Assembly (NCBI GenBank): GCA_000996275.1
Contig: LCEG01000003.1
Location: forward strand, 222,108 to 286,107
Length of the DNA stretch: 64,000 nucleotides
Source of the DNA: a candidate division TM6 bacterium GW2011_GWE2_42_60
Lineage (GTDB): Bacteria > Babelota > Babeliae > Babelales > Babelaceae
Direction of reading: 5' to 3'
Shown here: piece by piece, positions 55,201 to 63,511 of the stretch
How the letters are laid out: each line of letters begins with the position of its first letter
How positions within the stretch are numbered: the first letter of the stretch is position 1
The notes under the pieces: model-generated
What the model saw: the letters and a program-made list of their open reading frames with translations, nothing else
What the model was told of the DNA's origin: nothing
The model's database searches: none
Translations under genes and position numbers: made by a program

Positions 55201-55429
55201 CACGCCAATCTGCCTATTTTTATCGCCAAACTCAACTTAATTTCAAGGATAAGAGCGGTAGATTTATCCATACCCCCACTTCAATCTTCTCAAAAAAACC
55301 CGGACTTCAAACTCTTTTTGCCATTTTATTGCTTTTTGAATTTATTTTAATGTACGATAAGAGATGAGCCTACAACAAATGGGCTCCAGAAAACACTAAA
55401 AGTAAACCATAATAAAAGGAGTATTTCTC

Positions 55430-56260
55430 ATGAAAAAACTTTCACTTTCACTCTTGTTGAGTGCCGCAACCATAGGTTCTGCATTCGCAACAGTTATCCC
55501 TGCTCGCCGTGGTGTGCCAACAAATGCAAATACCGTCAAAACTATTCCCCCTGTTATTCCAACCACAGAGATAAAAACTGTTGAATTAGTAACAGAAGGC
55601 CCATTGGTAACCTACACTCCAACAGAGATGACAACGACAGAGATAAAAACGACAGAGCCAACAACTGCACCCATAGTACCTGTAGACACAAATGCACCTG
55701 TTGAAGTTGCAATAGCTCCCGTTAAAGAAACAACCCCAATGGCCAAACCAACAACCACTGCCCCAATGGTAGTTGAAGAGGCGCCTGGTCTTGTTACAGC
55801 TCCGCCAACAGTTCCTTTAATGGCTCCTGTAATTGCAAGTGCAGCTACTGTCGTTCCTGTTGTTGAACAGCCAGAACCAATTACCGTCAAACCTGCTAAC
55901 AACATACAAGGGGCCGCTGTTATAACTGATGATAAGGTGCCTGCTAAAGAAGCAAAGGCGAAGACCCCAGAGGAGCTTGAAAAAGCCTTCCAAAAAGGTT
56001 TCGACAAAATTAAAGATCGTGCCGACAAAGCAATTGATGACTTCAGAGCTAAGTTGATGGCTGATTATCCTACTCCAGAAGACCGTGTTAAAGCGCTTCA
56101 AGAGAAAAAAGAGACTCTTATAAAGCGTTACAACGAGAGCCTCAGAAAACTCGCAGAAAAACATAAACTTGCGGGTGCTTCCCATGATGAAACAGCTTCG
56201 GCTAATTTTGCTGAATTTTTTGACAAGAAGATTCAAGACGCAATAGCAAAACTTCGTTAA
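55430..56260 (+). CDS. Secreted Thr/Pro/Val-rich protein, RRGV family member 1
   Basis: 276 residues; no known family. Signal peptide MKKLSLSLLLSAATIGSAFA is followed at once by VIPARRGVPTNAN, a motif shared with the next gene. Residues 40-165 are low-complexity Thr/Pro/Val/Ala with TTEIKT-type repeats. The last ~100 residues are a charged helical domain (PEELEKAFQKGFDKIKDRAD onward). The Thr/Pro region looks like a surface-exposed stalk. AAAGGAG precedes the ATG. Confidence 0.8.
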   Translation: MKKLSLSLLLSAATIGSAFATVIPARRGVPTNANTVKTIPPVIPTTEIKTVELVTEGPLVTYTPTEMTTTEIKTTEPTTAPIVPVDTNAPVEVAIAPVKETTPMAKPTTTAPMVVEEAPGLVTAPPTVPLMAPVIASAATVVPVVEQPEPITVKPANNIQGAAVITDDKVPAKEAKAKTPEELEKAFQKGFDKIKDRADKAIDDFRAKLMADYPTPEDRVKALQEKKETLIKRYNESLRKLAEKHKLAGASHDETASANFAEFFDKKIQDAIAKLR

Positions 56261-56270
56261 TAATCCAAAC

Positions 56271-56310
56271 AATCTGTGAGAGGAGGGGTTAAACCCTCTT
56301 CTCACAGATT
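56271..56310. other. 17-bp hairpin between the two RRGV genes
   Basis: AATCTGTGAGAGGAGGG (56271-56287) pairs with 56294-56310 with a single mismatch and a GTTAAA loop. The ribosome site of the next gene follows within 10 nt (AAAAAAAGGA). On the minus strand the stem would be followed by a T run. It may partially end or protect the upstream transcript and set relative expression of the pair. Confidence 0.65.
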
Positions 56311-56326
56311 AAAAAAAGGAAAAAAC

Positions 56327-56953
56327 ATGAAAAAACTTTTACTTTCACTCTTATTGAGTGCCACAGCCATAAGCTCAACATTCACAGCCCCAATCCCTGA
56401 TCGTCGTGGCGTCGCTACAGATGCCAATGAAAGAAAACAGAGAGAGGAAGAGCAAAAGCAGTGGGCGGCTGAAATCCAAAAAATGAGAGACGAACAGAAT
56501 GCCAAAACTGCAGCAAAACTCGGAACAACACCTGAAATGCTCAAAAAAGCTGATGATGAAATGAATACAGTTGCTGAAAATCTTGGCAAAATGTTGCAGC
56601 AGAAAGAACTTGACCCTGGAACGATCAGTACTTTTGTTCAGGGTTTTTTTGGGTTTCTTATAAATCCAGAATCAATGAAAACCGAATTTGATAACTGGAA
56701 GAAGTCTATGAGCATTGTAGCTGATTTCTTCAATAGTAATCAGGCTCTATTCGCTTCAAGTCTTAATACAATACTTTCTTCACCAACCATCCAGAGCATT
56801 ATAAAAAGTGCAATGAAAAAATATGGTGTTGGCGACATGGAAATCGCAATGATTATTGCGGGCTTAACAACACTACCTACAAAAGTCCCTGAGGTAACTG
56901 CTGGATTTAAAAAGTTTGCGGATGCGGTAAATACTCACATTAAATACGCTTAA
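56327..56953 (+). CDS. Secreted protein, RRGV family member 2
   Basis: 208 residues from the ATG at 56327 (AGGA 8 nt upstream); an earlier in-frame GTG lies inside the hairpin and is unlikely. Signal peptide MKKLLLSLLLSATAISSTFT, then APIPDRRGVATDAN, parallel to the neighbour. The rest is helical and charged near the front (residues 40-70), then amphipathic, without repeats. Only the first ~40 residues are shared with the neighbour, so the leader and motif seem to be a common export or processing module. Confidence 0.78.
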   Translation: MKKLLLSLLLSATAISSTFTAPIPDRRGVATDANERKQREEEQKQWAAEIQKMRDEQNAKTAAKLGTTPEMLKKADDEMNTVAENLGKMLQQKELDPGTISTFVQGFFGFLINPESMKTEFDNWKKSMSIVADFFNSNQALFASSLNTILSSPTIQSIIKSAMKKYGVGDMEIAMIIAGLTTLPTKVPEVTAGFKKFADAVNTHIKYA

Positions 56954-56976
56954 TCACGCAGACACAACACCAATTT

Positions 56977-57020
56977 AAAGAGACCCTTTGCCCCAAAACG
57001 GGGAACTAGGGTCTCTTTTT
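56977..57020. terminator. Bidirectional terminator
   Basis: AAAGAGACCCT (56977-56987) pairs with AGGGTCTCTTT (57008-57018), with an inner CCCC/GGGG stem in the loop, followed by a T run. It serves the RRGV gene and the convergent PD-(D/E)XK gene. Confidence 0.88.
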
Positions 57021-57071
57021 TTGTATGATTTCCCTGAAATTAATTTTACTAAGTGTAACGTCGTTTTTACA

Positions 57072-58814
57072 CTATCCAACTAAAACAAAGCTTTCTTTGC
57101 CTTTAAACGAAATACCTAGCTTGATAATATCTTTGAGCCCTCGCGCACGCAATTCAGTCTCATAATCCCTCTCTTTAATTTGATTGAGAGCATTTTGCGC
57201 CGCAGTTTTCAATGTCTCTTTTCTTTTGATATTAACCTTCTTGAACTCAAGTATAATTCCCGGTTTTGAAAGATCTTTTGGAATAAGTGAGACATCATAG
57301 CGTCCGTAGCCGCTTTCACGATTTGAGCGTACTTCATGGGTTGATGCTAACGTTGCAAGCATGCCCAATACAAGCGCATGATAGAAACGCTCTGGTTCAT
57401 CACCATGCACATCAAAAATGCTTAATGTATCTCGTGTAAATTTCATAAAATAATCTTGAAAAGACTCCATCTCTCCTGCAACAAGGCCTTCAAGCATTTT
57501 GGTATAATTGCGCATACCAGAGCCTTCAGCAAACCACGTACTAAACGAGTTTTTATACGTGGTACCAACCTCAATATTAGGAATCAAAAGATCTGCGTAG
57601 TTGGTATCCTCAACTAATCGATAGTTTTCAAAAGTTAGGTATCCTGAAAAAAGCAAAAAATTCCACAACACTGCGTCGTTTTTTTCAATATCAAGCATAA
57701 TAATATTTTCTTGAATAGCCTTAGTTACCTTACCACCTTTGATGACAATTTCGAGATCTTCTTTCATTTCGGGAGTGCAGCGTTTAAGCAGATCTTTAAT
57801 AAGCGCATTATCGCTAGTATTAACCCAGTAGGCCTGTATTACCCCTTTATTGCCAGCCAAATTGATAATAGACCAGGGATTATATACTTTGTAAGATCCA
57901 CTCTGATAACCGTTATACCAGCGTTTCACCTCATCGAGCTTGTTTTCTAACTCAAAATAAGCGAGCATCACTCTTACTTCATCTTCAAGAAATCCAAACT
58001 GATTGGCATAACTATCTTGAATCAGTGTGCAAACTCGTAGGTTGTTAATCCCACTAAAAATACTTTCTTTAGCTACCCGTAAAATACCAGTCAATACCCC
58101 AAAATTGAGCGCATTATTGCCTTTAAGTCCTGCACCCAAAAATCCACGCATAAAACCAATAACCTCATTATAGTACCCATTGAGATATGCCGCATGAATT
58201 GGAGCATCGTACTCATCGATAAGAATTACTACTTTGGCTTTATAGGCACATTCAAGATAGCGGGAAAGATCCATAAGAGAATTTTCGTAAGAAGCCTGGG
58301 ATGCTGTTTCTGCAATAATGTCTTGTACTTGCCGAAGCTCCTGTTTACTTAAAAAACCTCTTATTGCGTCAAAGTGTCGCTTGAATTCAGCGCTAATTAC
58401 TTTGCGTATTTTTTCGTAACAGACTTCCCATCGATCCGTTTTAACATCTTTGAAGGTCAACCAGATCACCGGATATCGCCCCTGGTGTTCCATGCAATCG
58501 GCATGTTGCTCAATCTTGAGGCCATTAAATAGGTGCCGGCGAGACAAACCACTCTCCCTCGATACATTGGTCTCCAAAGGGAGCCCAATACTCGGGATGA
58601 GCGGGGCTACTTTTTCAAAAAAATAACGAAGCATCGAAAGATTCAACGTTTTTCCAAAACGACGTGGGCGAGGGAGAAGTGTTACGGCTGCGCCAGAATC
58701 AAGCAGCTCTTTTATCAACAAACTCTTGTCTGCAAAATAATAATTGCCCTCTAAAAGCCGCTCAAAATCATCTATCCCTATGGGAATTAGTTTTTTCTTC
58801 TTTTGCTCAGTCAT
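57072..58814 (-). CDS. AAA-ATPase-like / PD-(D/E)XK nuclease-fold protein, copy 2, with in-frame element
   Basis: 580 residues, paralogue of 24415-26097. The P-loop-like segment is PRPRRFGKTLNLSM. Walker B-like VVILIDEYDAPIH and the C-terminal GRYDVSLIP...IILEFKK (D...ExK) are intact. Between FEKV and SRRHLFNG it carries 21 residues (70-90: APLIPSIGLPLETNVSRESG, L) where the paralogue has only DQ. These codons are a palindromic element. The frame is kept and no other damage is visible, so the protein probably still folds with a surface loop near the ATP site. Biological role unknown. Confidence 0.88.
   Translation of the reverse strand: MTEQKKKKLIPIGIDDFERLLEGNYYFADKSLLIKELLDSGAAVTLLPRPRRFGKTLNLSMLRYFFEKVAPLIPSIGLPLETNVSRESGLSRRHLFNGLKIEQHADCMEHQGRYPVIWLTFKDVKTDRWEVCYEKIRKVISAEFKRHFDAIRGFLSKQELRQVQDIIAETASQASYENSLMDLSRYLECAYKAKVVILIDEYDAPIHAAYLNGYYNEVIGFMRGFLGAGLKGNNALNFGVLTGILRVAKESIFSGINNLRVCTLIQDSYANQFGFLEDEVRVMLAYFELENKLDEVKRWYNGYQSGSYKVYNPWSIINLAGNKGVIQAYWVNTSDNALIKDLLKRCTPEMKEDLEIVIKGGKVTKAIQENIIMLDIEKNDAVLWNFLLFSGYLTFENYRLVEDTNYADLLIPNIEVGTTYKNSFSTWFAEGSGMRNYTKMLEGLVAGEMESFQDYFMKFTRDTLSIFDVHGDEPERFYHALVLGMLATLASTHEVRSNRESGYGRYDVSLIPKDLSKPGIILEFKKVNIKRKETLKTAAQNALNQIKERDYETELRARGLKDIIKLGISFKGKESFVLVG
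58549..58604. repeat. Palindromic element inside the PD-(D/E)XK ATPase gene
   Basis: A 56-bp element from CCACTC to GAGCGG. Arms TCCCTCGATACA and TACTCGGGATGAGCGG match the element at 38040-38091. The apical hairpin is different (TTGGTCTCC...GGAGCCCAA). With flanking bases, 63 bp replaces 6 bp of the paralogue, keeping the frame. Confidence 0.88.
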
Positions 58815-59025
58815 TTACTTACCCTCTTGTCTGTTTGGCAACCCAATATTTATTAGATTAACAAACTTTACCCTAACCAACCAGCATACTCCAAGGCACG
58901 TTAAAAACTCCTGTAAAATATTCCTATTTGAAATCTTGCCATCCCCCTATTCACTCTGCTATGCTTAGAATAAGGCGGAATTACCGCCATTGTTTCATAA
59001 CCCATATAATTAAAAGGAAAGAACA

Positions 59026-59772
59026 ATGAAGCAGTATTTTAAAATAGCCCTACTGGGATTTGTGGCCGCTGCTATCTTAGGAATACAAGCATCACCCGTA
59101 GACTTACAGAAAGCGTTAAGATCAGGGGATGTTGATGCACTAAAAAGCAGAATTGAGGAAGATCCTCAATTCATTACTAGGATACCTAGACATGTACTCA
59201 TTGCAGAAAAATATCCCGCACTCCTTGAAATAGATCCAAGGGAACTTGCTCAAAAAAGTTCAAACGATGTTATTGCTTATCTTGCAGCAACATTAATTGC
59301 CTCAGACGACTATAAAAAGCTACTTATTGAAATTAAAAACAATGATTTTCAAAATCTGATTGTTGCAATTAATGAGCAAAATCTAGAGACCGTCAAAAAG
59401 TTAATAGAAAAACATCCCCAATTTCTTACCAACTATGCAGTAACAGAGTATGGTATTATTCCTGATGAAATTTACAAAAGCGCGTGGGGAAATGCATGGA
59501 AACCTACGGATACCTATCTCGAGGATGCCAATCAAGACAATCCAATTTTCAAATATCTTGCCCGTGAAAAAAAACTACGCCCTACTCTTAAAGCAGCAGA
59601 AGATCTCACTAGGATTGTGGTTAAAAGAATCGGTGATACCGACCATAGCTCAGGATCGCAGCTTGAATATGTCTTTCTAAAGACACCAGGCATTGATGAA
59701 TTCGATGAAAGATTGTTTCATCTAGCCGTAAGTCTTGGCTGGGAGGGGGAATGGCCGTGGCCGGGACGGTAA
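59026..59772 (+). CDS. Small secreted ankyrin-like protein
   Basis: 248 residues. Signal peptide MKQYFKIALLGFVAAAILGI, cleavage near QAS. Two ankyrin-like helix pairs: VDLQKALRSGDVDALKSRIE (about 25-44) and NLIVAINEQNLETVKKLIEK (about 110-130). Both are followed by HPQF or DPQF turns, suggesting an internal duplication. The C-terminal half is not recognised. AAAGGAAAG precedes the ATG. Likely secreted, function unknown. Confidence 0.75.
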   Translation: MKQYFKIALLGFVAAAILGIQASPVDLQKALRSGDVDALKSRIEEDPQFITRIPRHVLIAEKYPALLEIDPRELAQKSSNDVIAYLAATLIASDDYKKLLIEIKNNDFQNLIVAINEQNLETVKKLIEKHPQFLTNYAVTEYGIIPDEIYKSAWGNAWKPTDTYLEDANQDNPIFKYLAREKKLRPTLKAAEDLTRIVVKRIGDTDHSSGSQLEYVFLKTPGIDEFDERLFHLAVSLGWEGEWPWPGR

Positions 59773-59876
59773 GATTAATAGCGGGGCTAGCTTGATAAAC
59801 TTCAACTGGCCCCCTATTTTTACCCCCCCAAACCCAGCTTTAAAGACGAGAGCGGACTTTTTCAAAAAAATCTAGT

Positions 59877-60674
59877 TTAGCATATTTTTTCTTGGCGCTG
59901 CGATTGCACAGTTTCTTCTTTTTTTGCTTTTTGAAGATGCTTACTAAGACACTGAGACTCTTTTTTAAGAATCTCAAATTCTTGGGAATATCTAGTCGCA
60001 ACCGCATCACTCATGACAATCACTACATTCTCGCGATTATGATGCGATGCCGTAGGGGTAAAGTTAAACGATCCCGTCCAAACAATCATGCCCCCCGTAA
60101 ACTCAGACTGATGACAAATTAAGAACTTATTATGCATAATCGAAAAACGACTCGTCACCTGAAAATCCGGGTCGGGATAAACGTAAACAGGAACCCCCAC
60201 TGAATGGAGCCGTAAAATTTGATTCTGTCGCGTATCAAGCCCGCTCGAATCCGCAACGACTTCAACCTCTACCCCTCTTTTATGGGCTTCAATAAGCGCA
60301 TTGCCAATATCGGTATCGGTGAATTTAAACGTCGCCATCTGTAACGCCAATTTTTCCGCATTAATAAGTCCAATTAAAACCGATTTTAAGTCATCGCGTG
60401 GCGCAAACAACTCACAGACTTGACAGGTAACTCCCGTGTCAGAAAGAAATGTACCCGCTGACTTAACTGTTTTTTCAGAACAAAAGGACTCTTTAGTATT
60501 TTTGCGCGATTTTTTAAAAATCTTTTCAGATTTCTTTGTTTTCTCACTTTTACATGACTCAGCGCAGGCCTCTTGAGTATCTTGTCGCGTTGAAAAAGAC
60601 TGACGCGAAGCCACTGTAATACCAATTGCAATGACTGCTATAAAAAAAAGGGGGAGAAATTCAGTCCGTCTCAT
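59877..60674 (-). CDS. Phospholipase D-like nuclease, single motif, membrane-anchored
   Basis: 265 residues from the ATG at 60674 (a TTG two codons earlier is less likely). N-terminal membrane anchor or signal (about 4-22), a basic Ser/Lys linker with several Cys, then one PLD domain as in Nuc endonucleases. The HKD motif reads IMHNKFLICHQ, so the usual Asp eight positions along is His. It is followed by VWTGSFNFTPTASHHNREN. Nuc-type proteins work as dimers to cut DNA in the periplasm. The changed Asp makes activity uncertain. Confidence 0.8.
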   Translation of the reverse strand: MRRTEFLPLFFIAVIAIGITVASRQSFSTRQDTQEACAESCKSEKTKKSEKIFKKSRKNTKESFCSEKTVKSAGTFLSDTGVTCQVCELFAPRDDLKSVLIGLINAEKLALQMATFKFTDTDIGNALIEAHKRGVEVEVVADSSGLDTRQNQILRLHSVGVPVYVYPDPDFQVTSRFSIMHNKFLICHQSEFTGGMIVWTGSFNFTPTASHHNRENVVIVMSDAVATRYSQEFEILKKESQCLSKHLQKAKKEETVQSQRQEKIC

Positions 60675-60751
60675 TAACAAAAAATCCTACTACTGCTATG
60701 CTTTGTTCTATGAAGAAAATCTAACTTCCCCTCAAACTTAGTGTGAAAATA

Positions 60752-61489
60752 ATGAAAAGAAAAGAACAAAAAGAACAGACGGGCGTTTATATCTACGGAA
60801 TACACCCTATTATCGAACTGCTTACCGCACGCCGCAGGCAATTAACGCGTCTTTATACTACCGATCCAGTGCCCAAGGCTTTTAATCAAATCAGAGCGCT
60901 TTTACCTAATCACGTGCCAATTTCCTTTGTAAAACGAGAAGTATTAAATACATTTGCTGATACAACTGATCATCAAGGTTTTGTTGGAATCACTTCTCCT
61001 TTCCAGTTTCGTAAAAAGCCATTTTCTCCAGAAAAATCTCCTTTTCTTGTGCTTATTGATAGCGTGCAAGATACACGAAACCTAGGCGGCATCATACGCT
61101 CAGTTCACTGTACTGGTGCACATGGGCTTGTCCTTGCAGGCCGGCAATCTGCCCCCATTAATAATTCAACCGCAAAAGCTTCTGCGGGGCTTATTGAACA
61201 TCTTGAAATTTATCTTGCTCCAACAGCTTATATTGCTGCACAAGAACTCAAAAATGCTGGCTATAATCTCTACCTTGGTGCGCTTAATGGGAAAGATGCA
61301 ACAACTGTTGATTTCAAACCACCTTTTTGCATTGTTATTGGCAGTGAAGGCAAGGGAATTTCTCCCGAAGTACTCAGACTTGGAGAGAAAGTGACCCTCG
61401 GCCAAAAAACAGCTGATATCTCATATAACGCTTCGGTTGCCGCCGGAATTCTTCTTTTTCTTGCTGCCACAAAAAATCGTTTTATTTGA
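60752..61489 (+). CDS. rlmB: TrmH/RlmB-family rRNA 2'-O-methyltransferase
   Basis: 245 residues from the ATG at 60752; an upstream GTG at 60743 is also in frame. SPOUT-class methyltransferase, probably acting on 23S rRNA guanosine 2251. N-terminal substrate-binding domain (YIYGIHPIIELLTARRRQL), then motif 1 DSVQDTRNLGGIIRSVHCTG, motif 2 IVIGSEGKGISPEVL and motif 3 DISYNASVAAGILLF forming the knot. Exact target is by similarity only. Confidence 0.92.
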   Translation: MKRKEQKEQTGVYIYGIHPIIELLTARRRQLTRLYTTDPVPKAFNQIRALLPNHVPISFVKREVLNTFADTTDHQGFVGITSPFQFRKKPFSPEKSPFLVLIDSVQDTRNLGGIIRSVHCTGAHGLVLAGRQSAPINNSTAKASAGLIEHLEIYLAPTAYIAAQELKNAGYNLYLGALNGKDATTVDFKPPFCIVIGSEGKGISPEVLRLGEKVTLGQKTADISYNASVAAGILLFLAATKNRFI

Positions 61490-61495
61490 GATCTC

Positions 61496-61525
61496 TTGAC
61501 CCCACAGAGTTCCCCGTATTATAAA
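61496..61525 (+). promoter_or_regulatory. Candidate promoter for ftsQ-like and ftsA
   Basis: TTGACC (61496-61501) and TATAAA (61520-61525) with an 18-bp spacer, about 40 nt before the start at 61566. Overlaps the end region of rlmB by none; the gap is 76 bp. Confidence 0.5.
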
Positions 61526-61565
61526 TTAGAATAGGGATTCAGGGATACGTGACGCGGGGGGTGTC

Positions 61566-62282
61566 ATGAAGAGAACATTTTTACTACTCTTTTCCGCTCT
61601 TTACTGTACATACAGTCTAAAGGCGGAATTGTTTATACAAGCACCAGACCCGTTTTTAAACGATGCCATGCAAAAACGAATCTATTCACTTGTATCATCA
61701 GGGCTTTCTCAAAAAAAATCACTCAAAACAGTTCTCGAGAATGCAAAAAAAGAACTTCCTTCTGCGCACACACTTTTGGTCAAAAAAAACAATACACACC
61801 GACATACCTACTTTCAAGTCAAACATGAATACCCATGGCTACGCATCCTTTGCGAAAATCAATCACCAATCTTAGTTTCAAAAACAGGCGATTTCGTACC
61901 CGCCTCCTGCTATCGCCCCGACACCATAGAAAATCTACCAACACTAACGATAAAAAATTCTCAATGGCCTGAATCTATTGATGAACAAAAAAAACTTCTT
62001 TTTTCCTGGGCATGCAAACAATCATCAAGCTTCTTCGATCGCTTTTCAGTTACCTGGACAACTCCCTATACCCTCTCTCTGTTCGACAAAAAAAATCAGC
62101 TCGTACTGCTTATCGCAACCACGAATACTCAATTTAATAAAAAAACCGATCAGTTACTTGATCAACTCTACCAATACATTGCTCAAAAAGAGACTGATAA
62201 ACCAAAACTCTGGACCGTTGATCTTAGATTTAAGGGACAGTTAGTGCTTTCGCACAACACCCCCAAAAAGGAAGCGAAATGA
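61566..62282 (+). CDS. Divergent FtsQ-like protein upstream of ftsA
   Basis: 238 residues. Hydrophobic N-terminal segment (MKRTFLLLFSALYCTYSLKA), then an alpha/beta periplasmic region. Features that recall FtsQ are the SPILVSKTGDFVPASCYRPD strand set, LPTLTI, and the near-C-terminal LWTVDLRFKGQLVLS, resembling the VDLRxxNG strand of FtsQ. Its 3' end overlaps the ftsA start as ATGA, the classical ftsQ-ftsA order. The first segment could be a cleaved signal rather than the single anchor of true FtsQ. Call from context plus weak similarity. Confidence 0.5.
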   Translation: MKRTFLLLFSALYCTYSLKAELFIQAPDPFLNDAMQKRIYSLVSSGLSQKKSLKTVLENAKKELPSAHTLLVKKNNTHRHTYFQVKHEYPWLRILCENQSPILVSKTGDFVPASCYRPDTIENLPTLTIKNSQWPESIDEQKKLLFSWACKQSSSFFDRFSVTWTTPYTLSLFDKKNQLVLLIATTNTQFNKKTDQLLDQLYQYIAQKETDKPKLWTVDLRFKGQLVLSHNTPKKEAK

Positions 62283-63511
62283 AAAAAAGATTAACCCCAT
62301 CAAACACTTTAGTCGCCATCGATATTGGGACTACAAAAATCTGCGTTCTTGTTGCCAAAAAGATAGATCAGCATAATTGTGAAGTTATCGGAATTGGACG
62401 TGCTGTTTCACATGGACTGGCGCGGGGTGTTGTGGTTGATGTTGCGCCTGCCGTTCATGCTATCAAAGCCGCGCTGCAAGAGGCAGAGCTTATGGCGGGT
62501 TGTTCAATTGAATCTGCCTATATTGGCATTTCTGGATCGCATATTTCAGCACATCAATCAACAGGAATGGTGCCTATTAAACAGGGTGTCATTCGCGAAC
62601 ATGATGTAGCACGTGTTGTATCGGCGGCCCGTGCGATTCCGTTGCCTGAAGATGAGCAGATTCTTCATGCTGTTCCACAGCAGTTTATTATTGATGGAAA
62701 GCATCTTGTAAACGATCCACTCAATATGCATGGCGTACGGCTTGAGTGCAAAGCGCATATTATTACGGGGAATGTCACACTCGTAAAAAACTTGATCATG
62801 TGTTGCCAAGCGGCAGGGGTCAAAGCACGAGATGTTATTTTGGAACCAATTGCTTCTGCAGAAGCTGTTTTGAGTGAGGATGAACAAGAGCTTGGAATAG
62901 GGATTTTGGATATTGGGGGCGGGACCTCTGATTTTGCCATTTATCAACGCGGTAGCATCAGACATACAAAAATTTTCCCCATTGCTGGCAATCTCTTTAC
63001 CAATGACATAGCTCTCTGTTTGCGAACAACCCGTGACGATGCAGAGCGAATCAAGAAAGAGTATGGAGCAACAATTCTCTCAAAAGAGCCTCATGACATT
63101 TCAATCAAAACAATCGATAATAGTGACTCACGTCTTGTTTCGACCAGTGAACTCTCATTTATCTTGAATGCACGTGGGGATGAGCTTCTTCGCGCACTCA
63201 ACAAAGAGATTATTGACCATAATCTCGCGGCAACAATGCCAGCTGGTTTAGTAATCACAGGTGGTGGTGCGCTGTTGGAGGGTTTTATTCAACAAGCGCA
63301 AAAAACGATTGGACTCCCAACTCGGTTGGGGAATCCGCGAACAACATTAGCGTTTAAACAGGAACTTTCACATCCATTGTATGCGACTGGATATGGGCTG
63401 CTTCTTTATGCACTTAAGCAGGAAACATTGTCCCACCGAGTAGATGGAGCAACGTTCCCGCTTAATCGTATCTTCTGGAAGATGAAATCGTGGATTGCAG
63501 AAGTTTTTTAA
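62279..63511 (+). CDS. ftsA: Cell division protein FtsA
   Basis: 410 residues. Actin-like ATPase that tethers FtsZ to the membrane. Phosphate loop VAIDIGTTKICVLVA (near 13-27), 1C domain with GISGSHISAHQSTGM, second phosphate loop GILDIGGGTSDFAIY, adenosine motif VITGGGALLEGF, and a C-terminal amphipathic helix (NRIFWKMKSWIAEVF) for membrane binding. ftsZ usually follows but a minus-strand LRR gene comes next, overlapping the stop by 4 bp. Confidence 0.95.
   Translation: MKKRLTPSNTLVAIDIGTTKICVLVAKKIDQHNCEVIGIGRAVSHGLARGVVVDVAPAVHAIKAALQEAELMAGCSIESAYIGISGSHISAHQSTGMVPIKQGVIREHDVARVVSAARAIPLPEDEQILHAVPQQFIIDGKHLVNDPLNMHGVRLECKAHIITGNVTLVKNLIMCCQAAGVKARDVILEPIASAEAVLSEDEQELGIGILDIGGGTSDFAIYQRGSIRHTKIFPIAGNLFTNDIALCLRTTRDDAERIKKEYGATILSKEPHDISIKTIDNSDSRLVSTSELSFILNARGDELLRALNKEIIDHNLAATMPAGLVITGGGALLEGFIQQAQKTIGLPTRLGNPRTTLAFKQELSHPLYATGYGLLLYALKQETLSHRVDGATFPLNRIFWKMKSWIAEVF

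Larger units (their letters stand above)
54789..55429. other. Repeat-rich 640-bp spacer
   Basis: No gene is supported. It holds two full palindromic elements (55000-55057 and 55149-55200), a half-element CCGCTCATCCAG near 54859, and a half-site GGATAAGAGCGGTAGAT (55247-55263) matching the left end of the 37639 element in reverse. Two short A/T-rich stretches resemble each other (CACATCTTTATCGAGATAAA and CCCACATCTTTTTAGAAAC). A weak promoter-like site may lie near 55329-55358 for the next gene. Confidence 0.7.
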
